This document shows positions 36,180-45,184 of a stretch of 64,000 nt of DNA, piece after piece. The translations under genes and the position numbers were made by a program. Within the stretch, counting starts at the first letter, position 1. The number at the start of each line of letters is the position of its first letter. The notes beneath the pieces are model-generated. The model made no database searches. It was not told where the DNA came from and saw nothing but the letters and a program-made list of their open reading frames with translations. Origin of the DNA: Panacagrimonas sp965216845 (GTDB lineage Bacteria; Pseudomonadota; Gammaproteobacteria; Nevskiales; Nevskiaceae); assembly GCA_965216845.1 (NCBI GenBank), contig OZ244200.1:1488001-1552000 (forward strand). Reading direction: 5' to 3'.

Positions 36180-36887
36180 TCAAGGTTCGCGCGCCACCGC
36201 CCAGGCTGAGACGCGTGCAGCACCGGCTTTTTTCACCGCGATGGCGAGCGTTTCCAGAGTGGCGCCGGTGGTCATCACATCGTCGAGCAGGGCGATGTGT
36301 AACCCCTTGACACAGCGGTCCACCAAGAAGGCGTTTCTGACATTTCGTTTTCGGGCTGCGGCATCTTGTTGGTCCACTTGTGCGGCGGTTTGCAGTACCC
36401 GGCGCGCGGCCGTGCTGTCGATGGCAAGGCCGCTTCGACGTTTGATCGCTTTGGCGATTTCCGCCGACTGGTTGAATCCACGACGCATCAAACGCCAGCG
36501 ATGCAAGGGGACCGGAACGATCAGGTCCGGCGGCGGCTGATCCGATTGCCGCAAGCGGCTGTACATCAACTCGCCCAGAAAACGCGCCTGCTGCAGCTGA
36601 CCGCGATACTTCAGCGCGGTGATGGCACCGCGGATGGGTGGTGCGTAAACCAGCGGCGCCCAGGCCGCATCAAAACGGCGCGGCCGCTTGTTGCACTGGC
36701 CGCAAAGCGTGGCCTTGGGCGAAGGCAGCGCGCATCCGGGACAGGCGTGCTGATTCCATGGCATGCGGGCCAAACAGTCATCGCAAACGCCGTGCGCCGC
36801 GTCGGTGTGGCGGGCGCAGAAGCGGCATGAGGGCGGTGCAATCAGACGCAGAAAAGGCCGGGTCAAGTTGTCAACTAATGAAGGCAC
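36180..36887 (-). CDS. comF: ComF-family phosphoribosyltransferase-like protein
   Basis: 235 aa. An N-terminal zinc-finger-like cysteine cluster (CRFC...CDDC...CPGC...CGQC, residues 22-66) is followed by a type I PRTase domain with the PRPP loop LLDDVMTTGATL. Known motifs LKYRG and PVPLHRWRLMRRGFNQS are present. ComF is involved in DNA uptake during natural transformation and is used in other bacteria for processing internalised DNA. It is divergent from bioB. The annotated start is a GTG lying inside the candidate biotin operator. Confidence 0.92.
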   Translation of the reverse strand: MPSLVDNLTRPFLRLIAPPSCRFCARHTDAAHGVCDDCLARMPWNQHACPGCALPSPKATLCGQCNKRPRRFDAAWAPLVYAPPIRGAITALKYRGQLQQARFLGELMYSRLRQSDQPPPDLIVPVPLHRWRLMRRGFNQSAEIAKAIKRRSGLAIDSTAARRVLQTAAQVDQQDAAARKRNVRNAFLVDRCVKGLHIALLDDVMTTGATLETLAIAVKKAGAARVSAWAVAREP

Positions 36888-36900
36888 GTATACTTGACAA
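36868..36900. promoter_or_regulatory. Candidate BirA (biotin repressor) operator with bioB promoter
   Basis: TTGTCAACT-N15-ACTTGACAA is an inverted repeat whose arm length and spacing match the known BirA box TTGTAAACC-N15/16-GGTTTACAA. A -10-like TATACT (36889-36894) lies inside it, so a bound repressor would block bioB transcription. It also covers the GTG start of comF. Confidence 0.65.
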
Positions 36901-36957
36901 CACTTGTTCTGGCGAACGGGTGCGTCCGTCGCCGCAAAAAAACCGGGGGTACACGCC

Positions 36958-37980
36958 TTGTCTTTGATTCGTCACGATTGGACCTTAGCCGAAGTAGAAG
37001 CGCTTTATGCGCTGCCGTTCATGGATTTGCTGTTCCAGGCGCAGGCAGTACATCGCCAGCATCATGATCAGAATGAGGTGCAGTTATCCACCTTGCTGTC
37101 GATCAAGACCGGCGCTTGTCCGGAAGACTGCGCCTATTGCCCGCAGTCGGTGCGCTACGACACCGGCCTCAAGAAAGAACCGCTGATGGCGGTGGAGGAA
37201 GTGGTGAGCGCCGCGCGCGAGGCCAAGGCCAACGGCGCCACGCGTTTCTGCATGGGTGCGGCATGGCGTTCGCCCAAGGATCGTGATCTGGATGCGGTGG
37301 AAACCATGGTGCGTGAGGTCAAGGCCTTGGGGCTGGAGACCTGCCTGACGCTGGGCATGCTCAAGCAGCAACAGGCCGAGCGCCTGGCCGACGCGGGCCT
37401 GGATTACTACAACCACAATCTGGACACCTCGCCCGAGTATTACAAGAAAATCATCACCACCCGAACCTATGAGGATCGGCTGGATACGCTCGAGCAGGTG
37501 CGAAATGCGGGCGTCAAGGTCTGCTGCGGCGGGATTGTCGGTATGGGCGAGGGCCAAGCCGATCGTGCCGAGCTGTTGCGTCAGCTCGCCAATCTGCCGG
37601 CGCATCCGGAAAGCGTGCCGATCAACAATCTGGTGCAGGTGCAGGGCACGCCGCTGACCGGCGGTGAGGCCATCGACGGCCTTGATTTCGTGCGCACCAT
37701 CGCCGTGGCGCGGATTCTGATGCCCGAGTCCATGGTGCGTTTGTCCGCCGGTCGCACCGAAATGAGTTCAGAGCTTCAGGCCTGGTGCTTTTTCGCCGGC
37801 GCCAATTCCATTTTCTACGGTGAAAAGCTGTTGACCACGGAGAACCCGCAGAACGCCAGGGATCGCGCACTGATGACGCAGCTGGGCATGCGGCCGCAAT
37901 CGGCGCCCAGTGTGCAGGCCGAATTGGGTGCGGTAACGGCGCCGGCATCGGTGGCCAACGAGGCGGCATCGGCTTGTTGA
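36958..37980 (+). CDS. bioB: Biotin synthase
   Basis: 340 aa from a TTG at 36958, preceded at 8 bases by GGGGG; the frame also contains a TTG at 36904 but that would overlap the promoter region. The radical-SAM cluster motif CPEDCAYCPQS, the FCMGAAW and YNHNLDTSPEYY motifs and the [2Fe-2S] ligands later in the barrel (KVCCGGIVGMGE) are all present. BioB inserts sulfur into dethiobiotin. It leads bioB-bioF-bioD, with bioF starting inside its last codons. Confidence 0.95.
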   Translation: MSLIRHDWTLAEVEALYALPFMDLLFQAQAVHRQHHDQNEVQLSTLLSIKTGACPEDCAYCPQSVRYDTGLKKEPLMAVEEVVSAAREAKANGATRFCMGAAWRSPKDRDLDAVETMVREVKALGLETCLTLGMLKQQQAERLADAGLDYYNHNLDTSPEYYKKIITTRTYEDRLDTLEQVRNAGVKVCCGGIVGMGEGQADRAELLRQLANLPAHPESVPINNLVQVQGTPLTGGEAIDGLDFVRTIAVARILMPESMVRLSAGRTEMSSELQAWCFFAGANSIFYGEKLLTTENPQNARDRALMTQLGMRPQSAPSVQAELGAVTAPASVANEAASAC

Positions 37981-39200
37981 ATCCGGCGGACAGTGTGAAT
38001 GTGGCCGCTGATCCGGTGACCGGCGGCGCATCGCTCAGCGCCCTGAGCGCGCGCATGGAAGAGGCTCTGGCGCAACGCCGGGCGCTGCATCGCTATCGGC
38101 GGCGCAAGCAGATTGACGGCGCGCACGCGGTGGAAATGCAGGTGGATGGCCGGCCATGCATCAACTTCTGTTCCAACGACTATCTGGGCCTGGCGGCTGA
38201 TCCGCGCCCGGCCGAGGCCGCCGCAAAGGCCATGTCCCGGTGCGGCGTAGGCAGCGGTGCGTCCGCATTGATTTCGGGTTACAACGCCGAACATCAGGCG
38301 CTGGAGGAGGCGCTGGCGTCGTTCCTCGGCTGCGAGCGCGTGTTGCTGTTTTCGTCTGGCTGGGCGGCCAATCTGGGCGTATTGCGCGCCCTGCTCAAGC
38401 GCGGCGACCGGCTGTTGGCGGACGAGTTGAATCACGCCTCGCTGATTGATGGCGGGCGCCTGTCCGGCGCTGATTATCATCGCATCCAGCATGCCGACGT
38501 CGGTGAATATTCAGCAGCGATGCCGGCATCTGCGGACGAGGGCGTGACGCTGGTCGCCACCGATGCGGTGTTCAGTATGGACGGCGATTTTGCTCCTTTG
38601 GCCGAGCTGTCGGCCCTGTGTCGATCCAACGGCGCCAGCCTGATGATTGATGACGCGCACGGTTTCGGCATGATTGGTGAAACAGGCCGTGGCTCGATGG
38701 AACGCTTTGGTGTCCAGCCGGATGTGTATGTCGCCACGCTCGGCAAGGCATTGGGTTGTGCCGGCGCTTTCGTTGCCGGCTCGGCGCGCCTGATCGAATA
38801 TCTGATTCAGGCGGCGCGCCCCTGGATTTTTTCCACCGCACCGCCACCGGCGATTGCGGCGGCGGCGCGGCGGGCGCTGGAAATCCTGCGGGCCGAGCCG
38901 CAACGACGTGCGCGTTTGCAACACAACGTGCGTCGCTTTGGTGAAGGCGCGGCGCAGCTCGGTTTGCCGCTGAAAGCTTCGGCAACCGCCATCCAGCCCT
39001 TGATGGTGGGTGATGACGCCGCAGTGATGCGTTTGTCCGAAAAGCTGATGGCCCAGGGTTACTGGGTCGCGGGTATTCGGCCGCCAACGGTGCCCGCCGG
39101 GACCGCCAGGTTGCGGATCACGCTGTCGGCGGCGCATACGGACGCGCAGATCGATGGCTTGCTGCAGGCGCTGTCGGATCAGCTTCAGGTCGCGGTGTGA
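37974..39200 (+). CDS. bioF: 8-amino-7-oxononanoate synthase
   Basis: 408 aa using a TTG that overlaps the bioB stop; GTG codons at 37995 and 38001 are alternatives. BioF is the PLP enzyme that condenses pimeloyl-ACP and alanine. Landmarks are INFCSNDYLGLA, NHASLIDG, the PLP-binding aspartate/histidine in LMIDDAHGFGMIG and the lysine in VATLGKALGCAGAFV. It overlaps bioD as GTGA. The genes bioA, bioC and bioH are not seen in the window. Confidence 0.94.
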   Translation: MLNPADSVNVAADPVTGGASLSALSARMEEALAQRRALHRYRRRKQIDGAHAVEMQVDGRPCINFCSNDYLGLAADPRPAEAAAKAMSRCGVGSGASALISGYNAEHQALEEALASFLGCERVLLFSSGWAANLGVLRALLKRGDRLLADELNHASLIDGGRLSGADYHRIQHADVGEYSAAMPASADEGVTLVATDAVFSMDGDFAPLAELSALCRSNGASLMIDDAHGFGMIGETGRGSMERFGVQPDVYVATLGKALGCAGAFVAGSARLIEYLIQAARPWIFSTAPPPAIAAAARRALEILRAEPQRRARLQHNVRRFGEGAAQLGLPLKASATAIQPLMVGDDAAVMRLSEKLMAQGYWVAGIRPPTVPAGTARLRITLSAAHTDAQIDGLLQALSDQLQVAV

Positions 39201-39886
39201 GTCGGACGCTGTTCGTCACCGGAACGGACACCGAGGTTGGAAAAACCCAGTTCAGCGTTGGCTTGATCAGCGCCGCGCGTCGCCGGGGTGTTTCCATCGC
39301 GGGTTTCAAACCCGTGGCTTCGGGTTGCCGCAATACCAAAGCGGGTTTGCGCAATGCGGACGCGCTGGCGCTGAAAAATGCCGCGCAAAGCAAGCATGCT
39401 TACGAGGCCATCAACCCCTATGCCTTCGCCCCGCCCATTGCGCCGCACCTGGCCGCCAGGGCGGTAGGGGCGTCCATTCGCGGCGCGCGACTCGACGCCG
39501 CATTTCGACGCCTGGCGGCCGATCATGACTGGGTGTTGGTCGAGGGCGCGGGCGGCTGGCAGGTGCCGCTGAACCGCAAATCCACGTTTGCCGACTGGGT
39601 CAGTGGCCATCAATGGCCGGTGCTGTTGGTGGTGAGTCTGCGCCTGGGCTGCATCAACCATGGATTGCTGTCGGCCGAGGCCATCGCCGCGCGTACCCCG
39701 TTGTTGGGCTGGGTTGCCAATCCCTGGAACAGTGATCAGAGTGCGCATTTGCAAGCGCAACTGGTGGATGATTTGCGCGCCCGCATCAGCGCACCCTTGC
39801 TGGGCGTGCTGCCAACGCCGGCGCCGCCAAGCGCAAATGCCTTTGATCAGATGTGGGCGCGGCTGAATTCACAGACGCCGGAATAA
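39197..39886 (+). CDS. bioD: Dethiobiotin synthetase
   Basis: 229 aa, GTG start overlapping the bioF stop. The P-loop GTDTEVGKT and the substrate residues in FKPVASGC and EGAGGWQVPL are typical of BioD, which closes the ureido ring of dethiobiotin with CO2 and ATP. It is the last gene of the biotin operon. Confidence 0.94.
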   Translation: MSRTLFVTGTDTEVGKTQFSVGLISAARRRGVSIAGFKPVASGCRNTKAGLRNADALALKNAAQSKHAYEAINPYAFAPPIAPHLAARAVGASIRGARLDAAFRRLAADHDWVLVEGAGGWQVPLNRKSTFADWVSGHQWPVLLVVSLRLGCINHGLLSAEAIAARTPLLGWVANPWNSDQSAHLQAQLVDDLRARISAPLLGVLPTPAPPSANAFDQMWARLNSQTPE

Positions 39887-39963
39887 AGTGCTCCGTTACA
39901 CTTTTTGACTTTATTTCAGTCACTTGTCTGCGCTTTTCCATGATGTGAATGAGCTTGATTTCT

Positions 39964-39993
39964 TTGCGTCTGAAGTGCCCGATCCACTACAAT
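39964..39993 (+). promoter_or_regulatory. Candidate sigma-70-type promoter for the cytochrome oxidase cluster
   Basis: TTGCGT, 18 bp, then TACAAT, ending about 39 bp before the first gene of the cluster. The -10 fits well and the -35 poorly, so this is a moderate prediction. Confidence 0.4.
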
Positions 39994-40031
39994 CGACCAG
40001 CTAAACACATCGTCTTTACACCCGGCCAGCC

Positions 40032-40556
40032 TTGGATCAGCGCCCGCCACGAAATACCCGATTTGTGATCGGACCCAATGCCTCGCTGAGCGCGCCGGGG
40101 GCGTGGGCGTTCATGGGTGGTGTGTCGGTGGTGGCGTTGAGTATCGCGGCGTGGTTCGCGGCGCAGGGCTATTGGGTGATTCTTCCATTCGCCGGACTGG
40201 AGCTGAGCGCCTTGGGCGCGGCGCTGTGGGTGACACAGTCGCGCAACCGCTACCGCGAGGTGGTGCACTTCGGCGATGATCACATTCGGATAGAATTCGG
40301 CCTGGCCGGAAGGGACTGCAAGGTCAAGAGTTCAATGCCGCGCGCCTGGACACGCTGCCTGCTCGAGTCTGGCAGCCACCGCAACGCACCGAACCGGCTG
40401 CTGCTGAGCTGTTCCGGACAGCAGCTTGAAATTGGATCGTGTCTGACCGACGAAGAGCGTCAGGCATTGGCGGGTCGGATGCGGGAGCTGTTGGCGATGC
40501 GCTGGGATACGCAGACCGAAAACTCAGCAGCGGCCGCTTTGGATGCACACAACTAA
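40032..40556 (+). CDS. DUF2244 membrane protein
   Basis: 174 aa with a TTG start and no clear SD. Two adjacent hydrophobic helices (about residues 24-45 and 47-67) are followed by RNRYREVVHFGDDHIRIE and a mainly beta cytoplasmic domain, as in DUF2244. This family is commonly found next to cytochrome c oxidase genes. The function is unknown. It is the first gene of the cta cluster, 25 bp before ctaC. Confidence 0.8.
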   Translation: MDQRPPRNTRFVIGPNASLSAPGAWAFMGGVSVVALSIAAWFAAQGYWVILPFAGLELSALGAALWVTQSRNRYREVVHFGDDHIRIEFGLAGRDCKVKSSMPRAWTRCLLESGSHRNAPNRLLLSCSGQQLEIGSCLTDEERQALAGRMRELLAMRWDTQTENSAAAALDAHN

Positions 40557-40581
40557 TCGGGATTTTTGGGAGTACAGCAAG

Positions 40582-41805
40582 ATGGCGAATTGGGCGAAGC
40601 GCTTTTGTGGGGGATCGGCGGTGGCAGCGCTATTGCTGAGCGGTGCGGCGCAGGCCTACACCGGCGAGCGTTACAACCTGCCGGTGGGCGTGACCGACAT
40701 CAGCGCCGAAGTGTTTGATCTGCACATGCTGATCTTCTGGATCTGCGTGGTGATCGCCATCGTCGTGTTCGGCGCGATGTTTTATTCCATCTTCGCGCAC
40801 CGCAAGTCGGTGCATCCCAAGCCGGCCGATTTCCATGAATCGGTGACCGTGGAAATCATCTGGACGGCGATTCCGTTCGTGATTCTGATCGGGATGGCGA
40901 TTCCGGCCGCCGGCACGCTGATCAAGATGGAAGACACCAGCGGCGCGGACCTGACGGTTAAAGTCACCGGCTACCAGTGGAAGTGGGAATACGAATACAT
41001 CGGTGAGGATGTCAGCTTCTTCTCCAGCTTGTCCGAGGATTCCAACCGCGCGCGTCAAGTTGGCTCGGGGATCGATCCAAATACCGTGCCGAACTACCTG
41101 GTGGACGTGGACAAGCCGCTGGTGCTGCCGGTGGGCAGCAAGGTTCGATTTCTGATTACCGCCAACGACGTGATTCACGCCTGGTGGGTGCCGGAGCTGG
41201 CGGTCAAGAAAGACGCCATCCCCGGCTATGTGAACGAGATCTGGACCAACATCAACGAGCCGGGCACTTATCGCGGTGTCTGCGCAGAACTGTGTGGACG
41301 TGATCACGGCTTTATGCCGATCGTGGTGGAAGCCTTGCCGCAAGATGAGTTCGACGCCTGGCTGGCCGAGCAGAAAGGCGGTGAAACGCTGGCAGTGGCC
41401 GCCGCCGAAACCGTCGTCAGTGATGCAGCGCCGGCGCCTGTGCAAGCTGCACCCGAACCCGCCCCGGTCGCGGTGGAAGTCGCCGCCGCTGACGCCGCAC
41501 CGGCGGCCGCGTCAACAGACGATTTGATGGAAGCCGGGGAAAAGGCTTACGGAAAGCATTGCGTGGCCTGCCATCAGGCCGGCGGCGCCGGAATTCCGCC
41601 CAACTTCCCCTCGCTGATCGGCAGCGCGGTGGTGACCGGCCCGGCGGCGGCGCAGATCGAGCAGGTGCTCAAGGGGAAAGGCTTGATGCCGCCGTTCCCG
41701 CATCTTTCGGATGAGGACATCGCGGCCATCGTCACCTACACCCGCAATTCCTGGGGGAATGACAGCGGTGCGGTGGATGCGGCGGCGGTTGCCGCGGCTC
41801 GCTAG
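40582..41805 (+). CDS. ctaC: Cytochrome c oxidase subunit II with fused cytochrome c domain
   Basis: 407 aa from the ATG at 40582 with GGGAG about 9 bases upstream. A signal peptide is followed by two transmembrane helices (about 48-70 and 88-110). The CuA domain carries the HAWWVPELAVKKDAIPGYVNE segment and the ligand motif CAELCGRDHGFM. After an Ala/Pro/Val-rich linker (about 285-315) comes a cytochrome c domain with the haem motif CVACH and a distal Met near GLMPPF. The fusion is the caa3-type arrangement. Confidence 0.95.
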   Translation: MANWAKRFCGGSAVAALLLSGAAQAYTGERYNLPVGVTDISAEVFDLHMLIFWICVVIAIVVFGAMFYSIFAHRKSVHPKPADFHESVTVEIIWTAIPFVILIGMAIPAAGTLIKMEDTSGADLTVKVTGYQWKWEYEYIGEDVSFFSSLSEDSNRARQVGSGIDPNTVPNYLVDVDKPLVLPVGSKVRFLITANDVIHAWWVPELAVKKDAIPGYVNEIWTNINEPGTYRGVCAELCGRDHGFMPIVVEALPQDEFDAWLAEQKGGETLAVAAAETVVSDAAPAPVQAAPEPAPVAVEVAAADAAPAAASTDDLMEAGEKAYGKHCVACHQAGGAGIPPNFPSLIGSAVVTGPAAAQIEQVLKGKGLMPPFPHLSDEDIAAIVTYTRNSWGNDSGAVDAAAVAAAR

Positions 41806-41889
41806 GGCGCTCATCAAGCGCATCTGACGGGCGCATCTGAGACAGATTTGAATCGACGGAGCCGTCAACGGCTCAAACAGGGAAAGAAA

Positions 41890-43527
41890 ATGGCGACGCA
41901 GGAACATACCCACGACGATCACGAACACCACGGTCCGGATAAAGGGCTCATGCGGTGGATCAAGACCACCAATCACAAGGATCTGGGCACGCTGTATCTG
42001 ATTTTCTCGTTCAGCATGTTCTTTGTCGGTGGCCTGATGTCGCTGGTCATCCGCGCCGAGCTGTTCCATCCGGGCATGCAGTTCGTCGATCCGGAATTCT
42101 TCAACCAGATGACCACCATGCACGCGCTGGTGATGATCTTCGGCGGCGTCATGCCCGGCTTCGTCGGCCTCGCCAACTGGATGGTGCCGATGATGATCGG
42201 CTGTTCCGACCTGGCCTTGCCGCGCGTCAACAACTGGGGGTTCTGGATTCTGCCGTTTGCCTTTGGCTTGTTGCTTTCCACCCTGTTCATGGACGGCGGC
42301 GCCCCCGCCGGCGGCTGGACCATGTATCCGCCGCTGGTGTTGCAGACCGGCGAAGGCTTTCCCTATCTGATCTTCGCGGTTCACATCCTGGGCATCTCAT
42401 CCATCACCGGCGCCATCAACGTGGTGGTGACGATTCTGAACATGCGCGCGCCGGGCATGACCTTGCTGAAAATGCCGTTGTTCGTCTGGACCTGGCTGAT
42501 TACCGCCTATCTGCTGATCGCGGTGATGCCGGTGCTGGCCGGCGCGGTCACCATGCTGCTGACCGACAAGTACTTCGGCACCAGCTTCTTCAACGCCGCC
42601 GGCGGTGGCGATCCGGTGATGTTCCAGCACATCTTCTGGTTCTTCGGCCATCCCGAGGTTTACATCCTGATTCTGCCGGCCTTTGGCGTGGTCAGCTCCA
42701 TCATCCCCACCTTCGCGCGCAAGACGCTGTTCGGCTATGACTCCATGGTCTATGCCACCGCGTCCATCGCCTTTTTGAGCTTCATCGTGTGGGCGCACCA
42801 CATGTTCACCGTCGGCATGCCGCTGGCGGGCGAGCTGTTCTTCATGTTCGCCACCATGCTCATCGCGGTGCCAACCGGCGTCAAAGTGTTCAACTGGGTC
42901 GCCACCATGTGGAAAGGCTCCATGACCTTTGAAACGCCGATGCTGTTCGCGGTGGGTTTCGTGTTCCTGTTCTCCATTGGCGGCTTCTCCGGCCTGATGC
43001 TCGCCATCGCGCCGGTGGATTTCCAGTATCACGACACCTATTTCGTGGTCGCCCACTTCCACTATGTGCTGGTGCCAGGCGCGGTGTTCGCCATCATTGC
43101 CGGCGTCTACTACTGGATTCCGAAGTGGACCGGCGTGATGTACAACGAATTCTGGGGCAAGACGCACTTCTGGCTGTCCGCCATTTTCATCAACGTCACC
43201 TTCTTCCCGCAGCACTTCCTGGGGCTGGCGGGCATGCAGCGACGGGTGCCGGATTACGCGGTGCAGTTCACGGACTTCAACGTCTGGTCCACGGTTGGCG
43301 CATTCGGATTCTTTCTGGCGCAGTTCATCTTCATCGCCAACATGATCAAGTGCATGGCCAAGGTCGGCGAGCCGGCGACCGCGCGGGTTTGGGAAGGCGC
43401 GCATGGTCTGGAATGGACGGTGCCCTCACCGGCGCCGTATCACACCTTTGAAGATCCGCCGCAAGTGGCGGATGAGGAAATCACCGCAGTTCACGGCCCC
43501 GAAGGCCACGCGGTGGTACCGGACTAG
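41890..43527 (+). CDS. ctaD: Cytochrome c oxidase subunit I
   Basis: 545 aa from the ATG at 41890 (SD AGGGA); a longer frame from 41848 is less likely. Twelve transmembrane helices are visible. Haem a and CuB ligands are present: TTMHALVMIF, the WFFGHPEVYI(L) motif containing the Tyr-His crosslink, WAHHMFTVG, and HFHYVLVPG for the haem a/a3 histidines. This is the catalytic subunit reducing O2 to water. The N-terminus is histidine-rich. Confidence 0.97.
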   Translation: MATQEHTHDDHEHHGPDKGLMRWIKTTNHKDLGTLYLIFSFSMFFVGGLMSLVIRAELFHPGMQFVDPEFFNQMTTMHALVMIFGGVMPGFVGLANWMVPMMIGCSDLALPRVNNWGFWILPFAFGLLLSTLFMDGGAPAGGWTMYPPLVLQTGEGFPYLIFAVHILGISSITGAINVVVTILNMRAPGMTLLKMPLFVWTWLITAYLLIAVMPVLAGAVTMLLTDKYFGTSFFNAAGGGDPVMFQHIFWFFGHPEVYILILPAFGVVSSIIPTFARKTLFGYDSMVYATASIAFLSFIVWAHHMFTVGMPLAGELFFMFATMLIAVPTGVKVFNWVATMWKGSMTFETPMLFAVGFVFLFSIGGFSGLMLAIAPVDFQYHDTYFVVAHFHYVLVPGAVFAIIAGVYYWIPKWTGVMYNEFWGKTHFWLSAIFINVTFFPQHFLGLAGMQRRVPDYAVQFTDFNVWSTVGAFGFFLAQFIFIANMIKCMAKVGEPATARVWEGAHGLEWTVPSPAPYHTFEDPPQVADEEITAVHGPEGHAVVPD

Positions 43528-43548
43528 CTCGTCGGGCGCCTTGCATCG

Positions 43549-43680
43549 ATGACTCAACCGCCACTGACTGAGGCCGCACGAAAGGCGCGCGCTCGCCGCA
43601 ACATCTGGTTGGCGCTGGCGCACGTCTTGTTGGTGGTCGTCATTCTGGCGGCCTTCGTCTACGTCCAGAGTCAGAAATGA
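43549..43680 (+). CDS. 43-residue single-pass membrane protein in the ctaD-ctaG gap
   Basis: A complete small frame of 43 codons starts 22 bp after ctaD, and its stop overlaps the ctaG ATG as ATGA. The product has a basic N-terminal half (AARKARARRN, residues 9-18) and one strong transmembrane helix (about 19-38: WLALAHVLLVVVILAAFVYV). This is the location and size of the 'cytochrome oxidase small assembly protein' seen between subunit I and ctaG in many betaproteobacteria. Coupling to ctaG supports real translation. The function is inferred from position. Confidence 0.75.
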   Translation: MTQPPLTEAARKARARRNIWLALAHVLLVVVILAAFVYVQSQK

Positions 43681-44246
43681 GCCAGGCCCGGCAAAAGCAA
43701 TCGCGTCGCCATGTTCGGCAGCTGCTGGTGGCGGTGGTGGCGATGTTCGGTTTCGGTTACGCCATGGTGCCGCTGTACGACATGCTTTGTGACGTCATCG
43801 GCCTCAACGGCAAGGTCAAGCTGGAAGCGGCATCCTCGCTGCCAAGCACGGTGGATACGGACCGAACCGTCAAGGTGCTGTTGGTGACCACCGTCAACGG
43901 CGGGCGCGACTGGGAGTTTCGACCCGAGCAGGCCACGCTGGACGTGCATCCGGGCGAACTCAGAACCGTGAACTTTATCGCCACCAATACGCAGACGCAC
44001 CAGGTGGTGGCACAGGCAGTGCCGAACATCGCGCCGACCGAAGCGGCACGACATCTGCGCAAGACCGAATGCTTCTGTTTCGAAAATCAGCCGTTCGAGG
44101 CCGGCGAGCGAAAACAGATGCCGGTTCGTTTCGTGCTGGACCCGGAGCTGCCGGCAACCGTTGATACGGTCACGCTCTCCTATACCTTATTCGACATCAC
44201 CGAAACCGCGGCACAGACCGCGGCCGTTTCAGACCAGCCCAGCTGA
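43677..44246 (+). CDS. ctaG: Cytochrome c oxidase assembly protein, CuB chaperone Cox11/CtaG
   Basis: 189 aa. A basic N-terminus and one transmembrane helix (about 15-33) lead to a periplasmic immunoglobulin-like domain. The copper-binding CFCF motif lies in KTECFCFENQPF. CtaG delivers copper to the CuB site of subunit I. The start overlaps the stop of the small membrane gene, and ctaE follows by 17 bp. Confidence 0.94.
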   Translation: MSQARQKQSRRHVRQLLVAVVAMFGFGYAMVPLYDMLCDVIGLNGKVKLEAASSLPSTVDTDRTVKVLLVTTVNGGRDWEFRPEQATLDVHPGELRTVNFIATNTQTHQVVAQAVPNIAPTEAARHLRKTECFCFENQPFEAGERKQMPVRFVLDPELPATVDTVTLSYTLFDITETAAQTAAVSDQPS

Positions 44247-44263
44247 ATCACAGGGAAATCAAG

Positions 44264-45139
44264 ATGGCATCGCACGCAAGCAACTCCAACCGTTATTTCG
44301 TCCCGGACCCAAGCGCCTGGCCGTTCATGCTCACCGCCGGTCTGGCGCTGACCATCATCGGCGTCGCCAGCTTTCTGGAAGACAAGAACATCGGGCCGAT
44401 TCCGCTTTATGCGGGCGCGGCACTGTCCATCTACATCATTTTCCGCTGGATTCGCGGCGTTGCCCTGGAGAGCGAGGCCGGCGTTTACAACCAGAAGGTG
44501 GACATGACCTTCCGCATGGGCATGGCCTGGTTTATCTTCTCGGAAGTCATGTTCTTTGGCGCTTTTTTCGGCGCCCTGTATTACGCGCGCGACCTGTCCG
44601 TGCCGTGGTTGGCGGGTGAGGGCACCAAAATCGCCACGCACCTGACGCATTGGGTCAACTTTGAAGCGGTATGGCCCACCAACGGCCCCGCCGACCTGGG
44701 TGGTGACTTTTCCACCATCGGGGCATGGGGCGTGCCGTTCCTGAATACGGTGATTCTGATCACCAGTGGATTCACGCTGGAAATGGCGCATCACGCACTC
44801 AAGCATGACAAGCGCCTGACCACCATCATCTGGATGTGGGTCACCGTCGCGCTGGGCGCTGCCTTCCTCTACTTCCAGGCCGAGGAATACATTCATGCCT
44901 ATCGGGACCTGAACCTCACCCTGGAATCCGGTATTTACGGCTCCACCTTCTTCATGTTGACCGGCTTCCACGGCATGCACGTGACGCTGGGAACCTTGAT
45001 GCTGCTGATCATCACTATCCGTTTGATGGTGGGACACTTCAACTCAGAGCGGCACTTCGGTTTCGAAGGCGTGGGCTGGTACTGGCACTTTGTGGACGTG
45101 GTGTGGATTGGCTTGTTTATATTTGTCTACGTTTTTTAA
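44264..45139 (+). CDS. ctaE: Cytochrome c oxidase subunit III
   Basis: 291 aa, seven transmembrane helices. The conserved FFGAFFGALYYAR, HHALKHDKR, FQAEEYIHA and FMLTGFHGMHVTLGTLML motifs and the C-terminal GWYWHFVDVVWIGLFIFVY are all present. Subunit III stabilises the catalytic core and the proton-uptake path. A strong terminator follows 16 bp after the stop. Confidence 0.96.
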   Translation: MASHASNSNRYFVPDPSAWPFMLTAGLALTIIGVASFLEDKNIGPIPLYAGAALSIYIIFRWIRGVALESEAGVYNQKVDMTFRMGMAWFIFSEVMFFGAFFGALYYARDLSVPWLAGEGTKIATHLTHWVNFEAVWPTNGPADLGGDFSTIGAWGVPFLNTVILITSGFTLEMAHHALKHDKRLTTIIWMWVTVALGAAFLYFQAEEYIHAYRDLNLTLESGIYGSTFFMLTGFHGMHVTLGTLMLLIITIRLMVGHFNSERHFGFEGVGWYWHFVDVVWIGLFIFVYVF

Positions 45140-45155
45140 GAGGACGGAGACGCGA

Positions 45156-45184
45156 AATAAGGCCCGGCAACGGGCCTTATTCTT
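45156..45184 (+). terminator. Intrinsic terminator after ctaE
   Basis: An 11-bp perfect stem (AATAAGGCCCG / CGGGCCTTATT) with a GCAA tetraloop is followed by a T-containing stretch. The stem overlaps the stop codon of the convergent DUF2909 gene and may act in both directions. Confidence 0.8.

Noticed and set aside
42397..43404. 335-codon minus-strand frame inside ctaD
   Set aside because: Antisense to the transmembrane part of subunit I; His/Glu/Asp-rich as expected from reverse-reading hydrophobic codons.
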